This document shows positions 36,734 to 48,191 of a stretch of DNA of 64,000 nt, piece after piece. The notes beneath the pieces were generated by a model. The model had not been told where the DNA came from. It searched no databases and saw only the letters and a list, made by a program, of their open reading frames with translations. The stretch comes from Azospirillum lipoferum 4B (GTDB lineage Bacteria; Pseudomonadota; Alphaproteobacteria; Azospirillales; Azospirillaceae): assembly GCF_000283655.1 (NCBI RefSeq), contig NC_016622.1, positions 818,501-882,500 on the forward strand. The letters run 5' to 3'. The first letter of the stretch is position 1, and every line of letters begins with the position of its first letter. The translations under genes and the position numbers were made by a program.

Positions 36734-37621
36734 TCAGCTCCGCGCGTCTGCCGTGGCCTCGACTGGCGGGGCTGGTGCAGCCTGCGCCCGTTGGCCGACC
36801 CAGACGCTGCCGAGCGCCAGCACGATCCCGGCGATCTGATAGCCGGTCAGCGATTGGCCGAGCAGCGCCCAGCCCAGAACCACCGCCGTTACCGGGCTGA
36901 GGAAGCCGAGCGGCGCCACCGCGGACGGCTCCAGCCGCGACAGGCCGCGGAACCACAGGATATAGGTCAGCGCCGCGCCGATCAGGCCGAGATAGACGAA
37001 GCCCATCAGGTTGGCCGCCGTCGGCACCGGCAGCGCCGGTTCCAGCAGCAGCGCCACCGGCACCAGCAGCACTCCGCCCGCGGTCAGCTGCCAGGCCGTG
37101 AAGGTCAGCGGCGACACCGGTGGGCGCCAGCGCCGGCTCAGCACCGTGCCCGCCGCCATCGATCCGGCGCCGGCCAGCGCCGCGAGCACGCCGATCCCGT
37201 CCAGCGCGGCGCTGGGCTTGAGGACCAGCAGGGCCACCCCGCCGATGCCGGCCATGGCGGCGGCGACCGCCAGCGGGCGGATCGGCGTGCCCAGCAGCGG
37301 GCGCGACAGGGCGATGACGATCAGTGGCTGGACCGCCCCCACCGTGGCGGCGACACCGCCGGGCAGGCGATAGGCCGACACGAACAGCATCGCCCAGAAG
37401 AAGGAGAAGTTCAGCGCCCCCAGCACAAGCGAGCGCCCCCACCAGCACCCCCACGGCAGCCGGCGGACCAGCAGCAACAGCAGAAGCCCGGCCGGCAGGG
37501 CGCGCAACAGCGCCACCGTCATCGGGTAGCCCTGCGGCAACAGTTCGGTGGTGACGATGTAGGTGCTGCCCCAGATCGCCGGTGCGATGGCGGTCAGCAG
37601 CAGGTCGGTGGACCGGGCCAT
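36734..37621 (-). CDS. EamA/DMT-family transporter
   Basis: A 295-residue inner-membrane protein with ten predicted spans in two EamA repeats. The first repeat opens LLLTAIAPAIWGSTYIVTTE, the second has GVLAALAGAGSMAAGTVLSR. Members export amino acids or other metabolites, but the substrate cannot be told. It is preceded by a strong hairpin (37653-37682) separating it from carA. Confidence 0.9.
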   Translation of the reverse strand: MARSTDLLLTAIAPAIWGSTYIVTTELLPQGYPMTVALLRALPAGLLLLLLVRRLPWGCWWGRSLVLGALNFSFFWAMLFVSAYRLPGGVAATVGAVQPLIVIALSRPLLGTPIRPLAVAAAMAGIGGVALLVLKPSAALDGIGVLAALAGAGSMAAGTVLSRRWRPPVSPLTFTAWQLTAGGVLLVPVALLLEPALPVPTAANLMGFVYLGLIGAALTYILWFRGLSRLEPSAVAPLGFLSPVTAVVLGWALLGQSLTGYQIAGIVLALGSVWVGQRAQAAPAPPVEATADARS

Positions 37622-37652
37622 GATCCGGCTTTCTCTTGATTAGGGCACCAGC

Positions 37653-37682
37653 AAAAAGGGCGCCCCATCGGGACGCCCTTTT
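37653..37682. terminator. Intrinsic terminator after carA
   Basis: AAAAAGGGCG-CCCC-ATCG-GGGACGCCCTTTT forms a stem of about 13 pairs with one mismatch and A/T tracts on both sides, so it can terminate in both directions. It ends the carA transcript (minus strand) at 24-54 bases after its stop. Confidence 0.88.
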
Positions 37683-37706
37683 CAGCGGGACTGTTCCGCT
37701 CGGCCG

Positions 37707-38879
<1,173 letters not shown>

Positions 38880-39253
38880 TCCTGTGAACCTTCCCAAAAA
38901 CCGCGGCCGGCGACGGATCGGCTGATCGGCGGAACGGCGACGGCCAAGCGTCCCGCCGGGCGCGCACACGGAACCGCTCGCACCCCACCTCCGCCGGTAC
39001 GGGCAGTGACGTGGGATCGAGTGGGCTTATCGGGTGGGCCGGACATCCTATATGACGATTGGATGCGGAATTTCCAGCAATAGCTTTGCAAGGCCGCTCT
39101 GAAGCCGCGGCAAAGTCGGCCGGCGCCATGGCCGGGCGTTTTCCGGCCGGGCTTTTGTATGGAAATCGACGGGCGCTTTCCGGATAGTCGCCAAATCCGG
39201 CTGGATACGGGGCCCGGCCGCATGCCGGGCACGATGAACAAGGAAGACAGGAC
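38880..39253. promoter_or_regulatory. Divergent intergenic region carA / yqeY
   Basis: A 374-base gene-free stretch between two divergent genes; it should contain both promoters. An AT-richer spot with CATATAGG on the minus strand lies near 39047-39054. No convincing -35/-10 pair, attenuator or riboswitch was recognised. Confidence 0.4.
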
Positions 39254-39718
39254 ATGACTCTGCGCACGCAGTTCAACGACTCCCTGAAGGACGCGATGCG
39301 CGCCAAGGACACGCGCGCGGTCTCCACCATCCGCATGATCCTTGCCGGGCTGAAGGACCGCGACATCGCCGCCCGTCCGCGCGGTGTGACCGACGGCATC
39401 GACGAGGCGGAGATCCTGTCGATGCTCCAGGCGCTGGTGAAGCAGCGCAACGAATCGGCAGCGCTGTACGAGCAGGGCGGTCGTCCCGAACTGGCCCAGC
39501 AGGAGCGCGAGGAGATCGCGGTCATCGAACGCTTCCTGCCCAAGCAGATGACCGACGAGGAGTCCGCCGCCGCCATCGACGCCATCGTGGGTGAGCTCGG
39601 CGCGTCCAGCATCAAGGACATGGGCAAGGTGATGGCCGAGCTGAAGGCCCGCCATGCCGGCCAGATGGATTTCGCCAAGGCCGGCGGTCTGGTGAAGGCG
39701 CGGCTGTCGGGCAAGTAA
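39254..39718 (+). CDS. GatB/YqeY domain-containing protein
   Basis: A 154-residue YqeY-type helical protein: RTQFNDSLKDAMRAKDTRAV, RMILAGLKDRDIAARPRGV, and ERFLPKQMTDEESAAAIDAI with GKVMAELKARHAGQMDFAKA. This matches the tRNA-binding C-terminal domain of GatB, but is free-standing; its exact role is not established. It has a clean GGAAGACAGG ribosome-binding region and is usually found beside carA and dnaG, as here. Confidence 0.92.
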   Translation: MTLRTQFNDSLKDAMRAKDTRAVSTIRMILAGLKDRDIAARPRGVTDGIDEAEILSMLQALVKQRNESAALYEQGGRPELAQQEREEIAVIERFLPKQMTDEESAAAIDAIVGELGASSIKDMGKVMAELKARHAGQMDFAKAGGLVKARLSGK

Positions 39719-39810
39719 AGCAAGGGGTGCTGGCCGCAGAGGGGCGACTCAGGCTAGGCTGAGGTCTGGCGCCCCTCCGGCGAACGGGGTGGCGGCAGGA
39801 GGACACTCGA

Positions 39811-40407
39811 ATGGTCGCGGTCCGCAAATCCACCTTTTCGGGCATGACCGTCGCCCAGTTCCTGGACTGGAACGGCGACGGCACCGACACGCGCTATGAG
39901 TTGGTGAACGGCGAACCTCGCGCCATGGCGCCGGCGAGCATCACCCACGGCATCCTGCAAAGCACCGTCGCCCGCCTGATCGGCAATCATCTGGCCGAGC
40001 GGGCACCCAGCTGCCATGTCGTAACCGCTCCCGGCGTTCAGCCGCGTGTGCGGTCCAGCCACAATCTGCGCATTCCCGATCTGGGCGTGACCTGCGCCGC
40101 CGATGAAAGAGGTCTGCGCACGCTCCCCGATCCGGTCCTGCTGATCGAGATCCTGTCGCCCAGCAACGAGGCCGAGACCTGGGAGAATGTCTGGACCTAC
40201 ACCACGCTGCCGTCGGTCAGCGAAATCCTGGTGCTGTGGACCGCCGGCATCGGTGCGGAGCTTCTTCGGCGTCAGGCGGATGGAAGTTGGCCGGAAAGTC
40301 CGCTGGTGATGGTCGGGGAGGACGTGCTGAGTTTGGACAGCATCGGCTATCGGGCGCCCCTGCGCGCGCTCTATGTCGGGACGCATCTTTTCCGGCAACC
40401 CGACTGA
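39811..40407 (+). CDS. Uma2-family (DUF820) putative endonuclease
   Basis: A 198-residue protein of the Uma2/DUF820 group, a PD-(D/E)XK nuclease fold. The motifs RYELVNGEPRAM, RIPDLGVTC-like IPDLGVTCAADE and LLIEILSPSNEAETWENVWT (Glu, Asp and later Lys/Tyr positions) fit. Biological role unknown; such genes are abundant in cyanobacteria and some alphaproteobacteria. It stands alone between yqeY and dnaG, and may be a late insertion in that cluster. Confidence 0.85.
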   Translation: MVAVRKSTFSGMTVAQFLDWNGDGTDTRYELVNGEPRAMAPASITHGILQSTVARLIGNHLAERAPSCHVVTAPGVQPRVRSSHNLRIPDLGVTCAADERGLRTLPDPVLLIEILSPSNEAETWENVWTYTTLPSVSEILVLWTAGIGAELLRRQADGSWPESPLVMVGEDVLSLDSIGYRAPLRALYVGTHLFRQPD

Positions 40408-40525
40408 CGCATTCCACCTGCGCCATCTGAACCCCTTGGGGCCGGCGGCGCTGGTTCCCATACTATGCCTCTGCTATAGCCTAGCGCCCGTCGCACTCCC
40501 TTCGTTCCCCGGTGACCGTTCGACC

Positions 40526-42436
40526 ATGGCCTTCCCGCCCCAATTTCTGGAAGAACTGCGCAGCCGGCTGACTCTGTCGGAAGTGGTCTCCAAGCGGCTG
40601 CGCCTGATCCGCGCCGGCCGCGAGTACAAGGCCCCCTGTCCGTTCCACAACGAGAAGTCGCCGTCCTTCTACGTCAACGACCAGAAGGGCTTCTTCCATT
40701 GTTTCGGTTGCGGTGCCCATGGCGACATCATCGGTTTCGTCATGCGCCACGACAATCTCGGCTTCCCCGAGGCGGTCGAGCATCTGGCCGGCGAAGCCGG
40801 ATTGCCGGTGCCGCGCCCGACGGAAGAGGACCGGCAGCGATACGAGCGGCGCAAGACCCTGCACGATCTCGTCGAGCAGGCGGCCCGCTGGTTCGAGCAG
40901 CAGCTCCACAGCTCCGCCGGCCGGGCTGGCCTGGACTATTTCATGCGGCGTGGGCTGGACGGCGAAACCATCGCCCGCTTCCGGCTGGGCTACGCGCCCG
41001 GCGATTCAAACGCGCTGCGCACCCATCTTGGCAAGCAGGGCTTTTCCGACGAGGACATGGTCAATGCCGGGCTGTTGAAGCGGCCGGACGACGGCAGGTC
41101 GCCCTACAGCTTCTTCCGCAACCGGGTGATGTTCCCGGTCACCGACCGGCGCGGGCAGGTGGTGGCCTTCGGTGGGCGCATCCTGGAGGGCGACGGGCCG
41201 AAATACGTAAACACCGCCGACACGCCGCTCTTTCACAAGGGCACGCTGCTCTACGGCCTGTCGCGGGCGCGGCAGGCGGCGGCGGACGGCAAGCCGGTGA
41301 TCGTCGCCGAAGGCTATATGGACGTCATCGCCCTGGTGCGCGCCGGTTTCGAGGGGGCGGTGGCGCCGCTGGGCACCGCGCTGACCGAAACCCAGGTGCA
41401 GGAGCTGTGGAAGCTGATCCCGGCGGCGGAGAAGGTGCCGTTCCTGTGCTTCGACGGCGACAATGCCGGCCGGCGCGCGGCGTGGCGGGCGGTTGAACGC
41501 ATCCTGCCGCACCTCGCCCCCGGCCAGTCGGCCCGCGTCGCCTTTCTGCCGGAGGGCGAGGATCCCGACAGCCTGATCCGCGCGCAAGGCGCCAAGGCGA
41601 TGGGCGCGGTGCTGGAGGCCGCCATCCCGCTGTCCGACGCCCTGTGGCGGATGGAGAGCGAAGGCCGGCCGACCGACACGCCGGAGGCCAAGGCCGCGGT
41701 CAAGGCGGCGCTGGAGGCCCGCGTCGCCACCATCGCCGACCGCGACGTGCAGGGCTTCTACCGGACCGAGATGCGCCGCCGCGTCGACGAGGCCTTCGCG
41801 CCCGTACGGGCGGCCTACAACCGCGGTCCCTGGGTGCCGGGGCAGGGGCGGGGGCGCTTCGGCGAACCGCCGCGCCGCCATGTGCCGGGCGTGCCCGGAC
41901 GCCTGACCTCCAAGCCGGCGGGGGAGGGACGTGGCCGCGCCTCCCGCCTCGCCTCGGTGCGGGAGCGGATCCTGCTGGCGACGATCATCAACCATCCCGA
42001 GCTGTTCGGCGAATTGGCCGAGCCGTTGGGGCTGTTGCCGTTCGGTGACCCGGAGCTCGAAAAACTGCGCTGGGCGGTGATCGAATGTCTTTCGGACGAT
42101 CGTAACCACGACTCGACACTTGACGCCGCTGCGCTTTGTCGCCACTTGTCATCCGCCGGCCATGAGACGATGGTCGGTGCTTTGCTAGGCGAGTCGACCT
42201 ATGTCCATGCCGGCTTCGCCCGTCCGGAGGCCTCTACGGAGGACGCCCGGAAGGGATGGTGGCCTGCGTGGCGGCATCTGCATCACGAGCGGGTGCTCGA
42301 CGATCTTAGAGAAGCGAAGGCGGCTTTGACCCGTGACAACAGCGAGGTGAACTTCGCGAGGGTCGTGGCTCTTCAGCAGGAGGTCATCAGGTCCGGCCAG
42401 GGTATGACGGACGATGGTGACTCTGACGATGTCTGA
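40526..42436 (+). CDS. dnaG: DNA primase
   Basis: A 636-residue primase that makes RNA primers at the replication fork. The zinc domain has Cys38, His41, Cys59 and Cys62 (APCPFHNEK, HCFGCGAHGD). The catalytic TOPRIM region is in KPVIVAEGYMDVIALVRAGF and LCFDGDNAGRRAAWRA. The C-terminal helical part (ERILLATIINHPELFGELAE) is for DnaB binding. The ATG at 40526 is preferred over an earlier in-frame Met because MAFPPQFLEELRSRL begins the family alignment. It is followed by rpoD, the usual macromolecular-synthesis order. Confidence 0.96.
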   Translation: MAFPPQFLEELRSRLTLSEVVSKRLRLIRAGREYKAPCPFHNEKSPSFYVNDQKGFFHCFGCGAHGDIIGFVMRHDNLGFPEAVEHLAGEAGLPVPRPTEEDRQRYERRKTLHDLVEQAARWFEQQLHSSAGRAGLDYFMRRGLDGETIARFRLGYAPGDSNALRTHLGKQGFSDEDMVNAGLLKRPDDGRSPYSFFRNRVMFPVTDRRGQVVAFGGRILEGDGPKYVNTADTPLFHKGTLLYGLSRARQAAADGKPVIVAEGYMDVIALVRAGFEGAVAPLGTALTETQVQELWKLIPAAEKVPFLCFDGDNAGRRAAWRAVERILPHLAPGQSARVAFLPEGEDPDSLIRAQGAKAMGAVLEAAIPLSDALWRMESEGRPTDTPEAKAAVKAALEARVATIADRDVQGFYRTEMRRRVDEAFAPVRAAYNRGPWVPGQGRGRFGEPPRRHVPGVPGRLTSKPAGEGRGRASRLASVRERILLATIINHPELFGELAEPLGLLPFGDPELEKLRWAVIECLSDDRNHDSTLDAAALCRHLSSAGHETMVGALLGESTYVHAGFARPEASTEDARKGWWPAWRHLHHERVLDDLREAKAALTRDNSEVNFARVVALQQEVIRSGQGMTDDGDSDDV

Positions 42437-42646
42437 CGGTTGATGGCTTGTGCCGTCGGCGGTTCGGCATCGGTTGACGGGACACAGGGTAACAGGAAGC
42501 AGTGATGGGACAGGGCCGCATGACAGTTTCTGTGATGGCGGGTTCTGGGTAGATACATGGTTGGGGGTGGGGCGGACGGGCCGGGCAACCGGGACCGGGC
42601 GCTCCTTTCGTCTTTTTCAATGGGGTAATGCGGGGGCACCGATCGC

Positions 42647-44653
<2,007 letters not shown>

Positions 44654-44694
44654 TTGGGACACCTGATCCGGAAGCCGTATCGTTCGAGACGAAG

Positions 44695-44721
44695 CGGGGG
44701 CCATTCGGCCCCCGTTTTTTT
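44695..44721 (+). terminator. Rho-independent terminator of rpoD
   Basis: CGGGGGCC-ATTC-GGCCCCCG (8-bp perfect stem) followed by seven T. The stop codon of the convergent ParB-domain gene lies inside the T-tract. Confidence 0.95.
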
Positions 44722-46171
44722 AGTATTGAGCATCTTCTGCGATATATCTGATGAATGGCCTTAGGTCTCCAGCAATTTCTCTTAATCTTTCGGGGGAGTG
44801 ATTGCCAATGCTGTCGTGAGCATTGTAATTTAGGTCGTTGATTCGTCCTTGGCTGATCATGTCTTGCACTTTGTTTGCCATGTTTTCGTTGGGGAAAACT
44901 TTATTCTCTCTGATCGCTGCATATGACATCATGTGGGAGAGTTTTGGCTTTTTGTGTTTTTCCTCCAATATTTTCCAATGACCAGTTTGTATAAGGTGGT
45001 AACGTAGACACCACTCAAATGTAACCCTCATTAGAAAAGATGCTGAAAACCTAAAGTCCTCAACATTAACTCTTCGTAGCTCTCGACAGAGAAGCCTCAT
45101 ATGAACATCATTTTGACGGCAATTCAGATGCTCAAAAAATAACTCCGGCCGATGATGTGTAGTGCTTTGAGGGGAAATTTTCCGTTCCTCGGCTTGCTGT
45201 TGACTGTGTTCTGGAATATTTTTTTCTGATTCTGATTTATCTATGTTTTTCTTGCTAGGTGCTGGTAATTTTTTTTCGAAAAAGTCTATCTGCTTTTCTT
45301 TATCAGTATTTTTGCGTGGAAACACCTCGTTCAAGTAATCTTGTATATTTGCGTCTTTATAGACTCTTCTCATTTCCTTTATGCGCTGAGAAATTATACA
45401 ATGCTTAGTGATTGCTCGTAAGACTTTCTCGAAATCTTGGAACATGTAATTCAGAGATCCGTCATGCAGAAATAGCTCCACACCAAAGTGCTTTTTTATC
45501 AAGGGCGAGAAGCAAATTCTCATTAGCGGTTGTATATCAATTCTAAAGTCCCAGAGTATATCGCGTTCGTGGCTCTTCCATTCTAGGCCTTGTATGGCTC
45601 GGTAAGCTTTTCCACGGGAAAGTAGGTTTTTGATGGTTTCCTCGGTAACTGATAACTCTCTTGCTAGTTCTTCTATCGAGCGCCCCATTAGAAATCGGCT
45701 TTCTGTATATCTAATTTGGCCGATATCAGTCCAATCTAGTTTTCCGCCATTAAGGTGTAGGCTGGCAACTACTTCATCTGCAATTGCTCGTGTTGCTGCG
45801 ATGGTCGCTGGTATGGACCGGATATTGTTTCTAGTTATATCATCAATTATCGGAATTTCTTTTTCCCAATGGCTATGCACTGATAAGTATGGCTTCAGAA
45901 GAATCTTACATGCCGTTACACGACGATTTCCTTCAATTACAGTATATCCTGAAGATCCTGGAATAAGTATAACTCGCTCCTGCGGGAAGAGCCCTTTGAA
46001 ACTATTAATCTGCTTTGCTAGCGGAATTACGCCTTCATGCTCAATTAGATACTGAATGATTGCGTCCTGGGAGCTTCTGGAAAATGGATCTAGGCGCGGG
46101 TTCTCATCATCTAAAGCGATTTCAAGAGTAGGTACGTCGATATCTTCCCATTGGTCCTTATACAGAGTCAT
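44720..46171 (-). CDS. ParB/Srx-domain protein, stand-alone, AT-rich
   Basis: A 483-residue protein. The N-terminal 100 residues form a ParB/Srx-like domain ([20 protein letters not shown], and [17 protein letters not shown] corresponding to the GxRRxxA motif). A helix-turn-helix follows at about residue 165 ([20 protein letters not shown]). A Lys/Glu/Ser-rich linker (residues about 290-335) leads to a C-terminal helical domain ([40 protein letters not shown]). Base composition is near 40% G+C by eye, unlike the flanking rpoD, so recent transfer is likely. There is no ParA partner. Similar ParB-plus-helical-tail proteins occur in defence islands, but function here is unknown. Confidence 0.82.
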   Translation of the reverse strand: MTLYKDQWEDIDVPTLEIALDDENPRLDPFSRSSQDAIIQYLIEHEGVIPLAKQINSFKGLFPQERVILIPGSSGYTVIEGNRRVTACKILLKPYLSVHSHWEKEIPIIDDITRNNIRSIPATIAATRAIADEVVASLHLNGGKLDWTDIGQIRYTESRFLMGRSIEELARELSVTEETIKNLLSRGKAYRAIQGLEWKSHERDILWDFRIDIQPLMRICFSPLIKKHFGVELFLHDGSLNYMFQDFEKVLRAITKHCIISQRIKEMRRVYKDANIQDYLNEVFPRKNTDKEKQIDFFEKKLPAPSKKNIDKSESEKNIPEHSQQQAEERKISPQSTTHHRPELFFEHLNCRQNDVHMRLLCRELRRVNVEDFRFSASFLMRVTFEWCLRYHLIQTGHWKILEEKHKKPKLSHMMSYAAIRENKVFPNENMANKVQDMISQGRINDLNYNAHDSIGNHSPERLREIAGDLRPFIRYIAEDAQY

Positions 46172-46378
46172 AATCCCTCCATATGTAAAGTTCGTTGAAT
46201 TATCCCGTGATGATGCAAAAAATCAAGGGAACGCAAAAGCCGTAGGGCTACCGTAAGGGAGAGTGTTGCGCTAATTTTTCTCAGCGATGCTGCGCGGGGC
46301 CAACGAGCACTCTCCAGTTGAGTGGCTCAGAAAATGCTCTTGCGGAAAAAAACATTTCAGAGCAGATTGCGAGCCCTC
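46172..46378. other. Intergenic, AT-rich, before the tRNA
   Basis: Gene-free. The part next to the ParB-domain gene shares its low G+C content and should hold its promoter (minus strand). Composition changes toward the tRNA near 46290. Confidence 0.4.
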
Positions 46379-46454
46379 GGGCCTGTAGTTCAGCGGTTAG
46401 AACGCGCCGCTCATAACGGTGTTGTCGTCGGTTCGAATCCGGCCGGGCCCACCA
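46379..46454 (+). tRNA. tRNA with anticodon CAT (probably tRNA-Ile2, lysidine-type)
   Basis: A 76-nt gene with encoded CCA. The acceptor GGGCCTG pairs with CGGGCCC (one G-T pair), the anticodon loop CTCATAA has anticodon CAT, and the T arm has GGTTCGAATCC. In sequence style it resembles the minor isoleucine tRNA whose C34 becomes lysidine; methionine cannot be excluded by eye. The last 48 bases are repeated at 54219-54266, so it served as an integration site. Confidence 0.93.
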
Positions 46455-46863
46455 AGCTTTCCAGAGGTTTCCGGCAGGCTGTCGGCGTCCTTGTCACCAT
46501 CGCGGCACGCAAGCGGCACGCAAGCGCCGAACTCCGTGTTCCGGTAGAGCGGCAGGGCCGCCGTCAGTTCCTGCCGGATCGCGCTCACCGTGCCGCTCGA
46601 CACGCCCGTCCGTCGGACCGCCTCACCTGGGCCAGGACGCCGTCGGCCATCGCCGATAGCTTGGGGGGCTGGGGAACAATGGAGCAGGAAACCGACATAA
46701 AGGGGTGGAAGCGTTGGAAAACATGGGTTTTCCGGCAGGCGCCGCAAGCCGCTTCACCTCCCGTTCCAACGCCCCGAAATCATAAACGGCAACCCCTGTC
46801 GGCCATACCTGCCGTACCATCCTCCTCCCAGGATTGTTCTGCTCTTCATTGCTTACAGGAGGA
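46455..46863. other. Island left end without intact gene
   Basis: A 409-base stretch between tRNA(CAT) and the secretion genes. A minus-strand reading contains a short helix-turn-helix-like segment (TGVSSGTVSAIRQEL near 46560-46620), perhaps a leftover of an island gene, but no convincing full gene is present. Confidence 0.45.
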
Positions 46864-48180
46864 TCATTCCTCGCGGAATGCCTTGCGGAAACTGTCCTGG
46901 ATTGGTTGCGTCAGATAGGTCAGCAGGGTGCGCTCGCCGGTGACGATCAGGGTTTCCGCCGGCATGCCCGGTTGCAAGTGAACGTCCCTCAGCGCGGCAA
47001 GCTGGGTGGCGTCCACCGTCACCCGCGCGGCGTAATAGGCTTGGCCGCTGCGCTCGTCGGTGAGCGCGTCGGCCGAGACGCGGGTCACCATGCCGTCGAT
47101 CGGCGGCGTCGTCCGCGTCTTGAACGCGGTCAGTACCACCTTGGCCGGCAGGCCGGCGTGGACGATGTCGATGTCCATCGGGTTGACCCGCGCCTCGATC
47201 ACCAGCGCGTCATCGGACGGCACGAGGTCGAGCACCGCCGCCCCCGGCGCCACCACAGCCCCCGCCGCGAAATGGCGCAGGTTCACCACCGTGCCGCTCT
47301 CCGGTGCCAGCAGGTCGCGCCGGGTCTGGCGCACCTGGGCGGCGGCCAGCTTCTCGGCGATCTCGGCCCGGCGGGTTTGCGTCTCGCGCAGTTCGGCGGC
47401 CACCTCGCTTTGGCGGTCGGCGCGCAGGCCCAGCATCTCCTGTTCCGCCTGGGCAATCCCCTCGCGCGCCTGGGCGATGCGGTTGGCAAGGTCGCCCTGG
47501 TTGCCGTCCAGCTCCGCCGCCTGACGCATGAGGCCGAGGAGGCGCGATTTGCGCTCGTAGCCCTTGGCGACGATCTCGCTGACCGCATCGACCTCCTCCT
47601 GGATCAGGACGAGCTGCCGACGGCCGGCGGAGCGTTGCGCTTCCAGCGCGGCGATCTGGGCGTCGAGTTGGGCGACCCGCTGGCGCGTCACCGCCGCGCG
47701 TCCGTCCAGGGCGGCGTTGCGGGTGGTGAAGATGCGCTCCTGACCGGCCAGGATGTCGCTCACCACCGGATGGCCGGCGCGCGTTGCCAAGACCGGCGGC
47801 ACGGCCATAACCTCCAGCCCGTCGCGCTCGGCGCTCAGTCGGGCCTGTTGCGCCAGCAGCGACCAGAGCTGCTCCTCCAGAACCGTGACGGTCGAGCGGG
47901 ATTCCAGATCGTCGAGCCGCATCAGCGGCTGCCCGGCGGCGACGCCTTGCCCTTCGCGCACCAGGATCTCGGCGATGATGCCGCCTTCCAGATGCTGCAC
48001 GCTCTTGCGGTTGCTGTCGGCCGTCACCACGCCGGGGGCGATGGCGGCGCTCGACAATGGCGCCAGAGCGGCCCAGGCGCCGAATCCGCCGAAGCCCACC
48101 ACGGCGAGAACGACGCCGGTGGCGACCAGCCGCCCGACGGGGGGATGCGGCGGGACGTCCGGCACGGCATCGCGGGTCAT
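46864..48180 (-). CDS. HlyD-family membrane fusion protein of type I secretion
   Basis: A 438-residue periplasmic adaptor (PrtE/HlyD type). One N-terminal membrane span (ATGVVLAVVGFGGFGAWAAL) is followed by the lipoyl-half motif SNRKSVQHLEGGIIAEILVR. Long coiled-coil hairpin segments rich in Ala, Glu, Arg and Gln fill residues about 100-280. The second lipoyl/beta-barrel half has RDLLAPESGTVVNLRHFAAG, and the end PGMPAETLIVTGERTLLTYL is diagnostic. The start at 48180 avoids a TTG inside the ABC gene stop region. It connects the ABC exporter to an outer-membrane TolC-like channel, which is not encoded here. Confidence 0.93.
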   Translation of the reverse strand: MTRDAVPDVPPHPPVGRLVATGVVLAVVGFGGFGAWAALAPLSSAAIAPGVVTADSNRKSVQHLEGGIIAEILVREGQGVAAGQPLMRLDDLESRSTVTVLEEQLWSLLAQQARLSAERDGLEVMAVPPVLATRAGHPVVSDILAGQERIFTTRNAALDGRAAVTRQRVAQLDAQIAALEAQRSAGRRQLVLIQEEVDAVSEIVAKGYERKSRLLGLMRQAAELDGNQGDLANRIAQAREGIAQAEQEMLGLRADRQSEVAAELRETQTRRAEIAEKLAAAQVRQTRRDLLAPESGTVVNLRHFAAGAVVAPGAAVLDLVPSDDALVIEARVNPMDIDIVHAGLPAKVVLTAFKTRTTPPIDGMVTRVSADALTDERSGQAYYAARVTVDATQLAALRDVHLQPGMPAETLIVTGERTLLTYLTQPIQDSFRKAFREE

Positions 48181-48191
48181 GGTCGGTCCTG

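Noticed and set aside
46397-46747. Minus-strand 116-aa frame over tRNA(CAT)
   Set aside because: Its end (GRIRTDDNTVMSGAF) is antisense tRNA translation. The rest lacks a family match and a ribosome-binding site.
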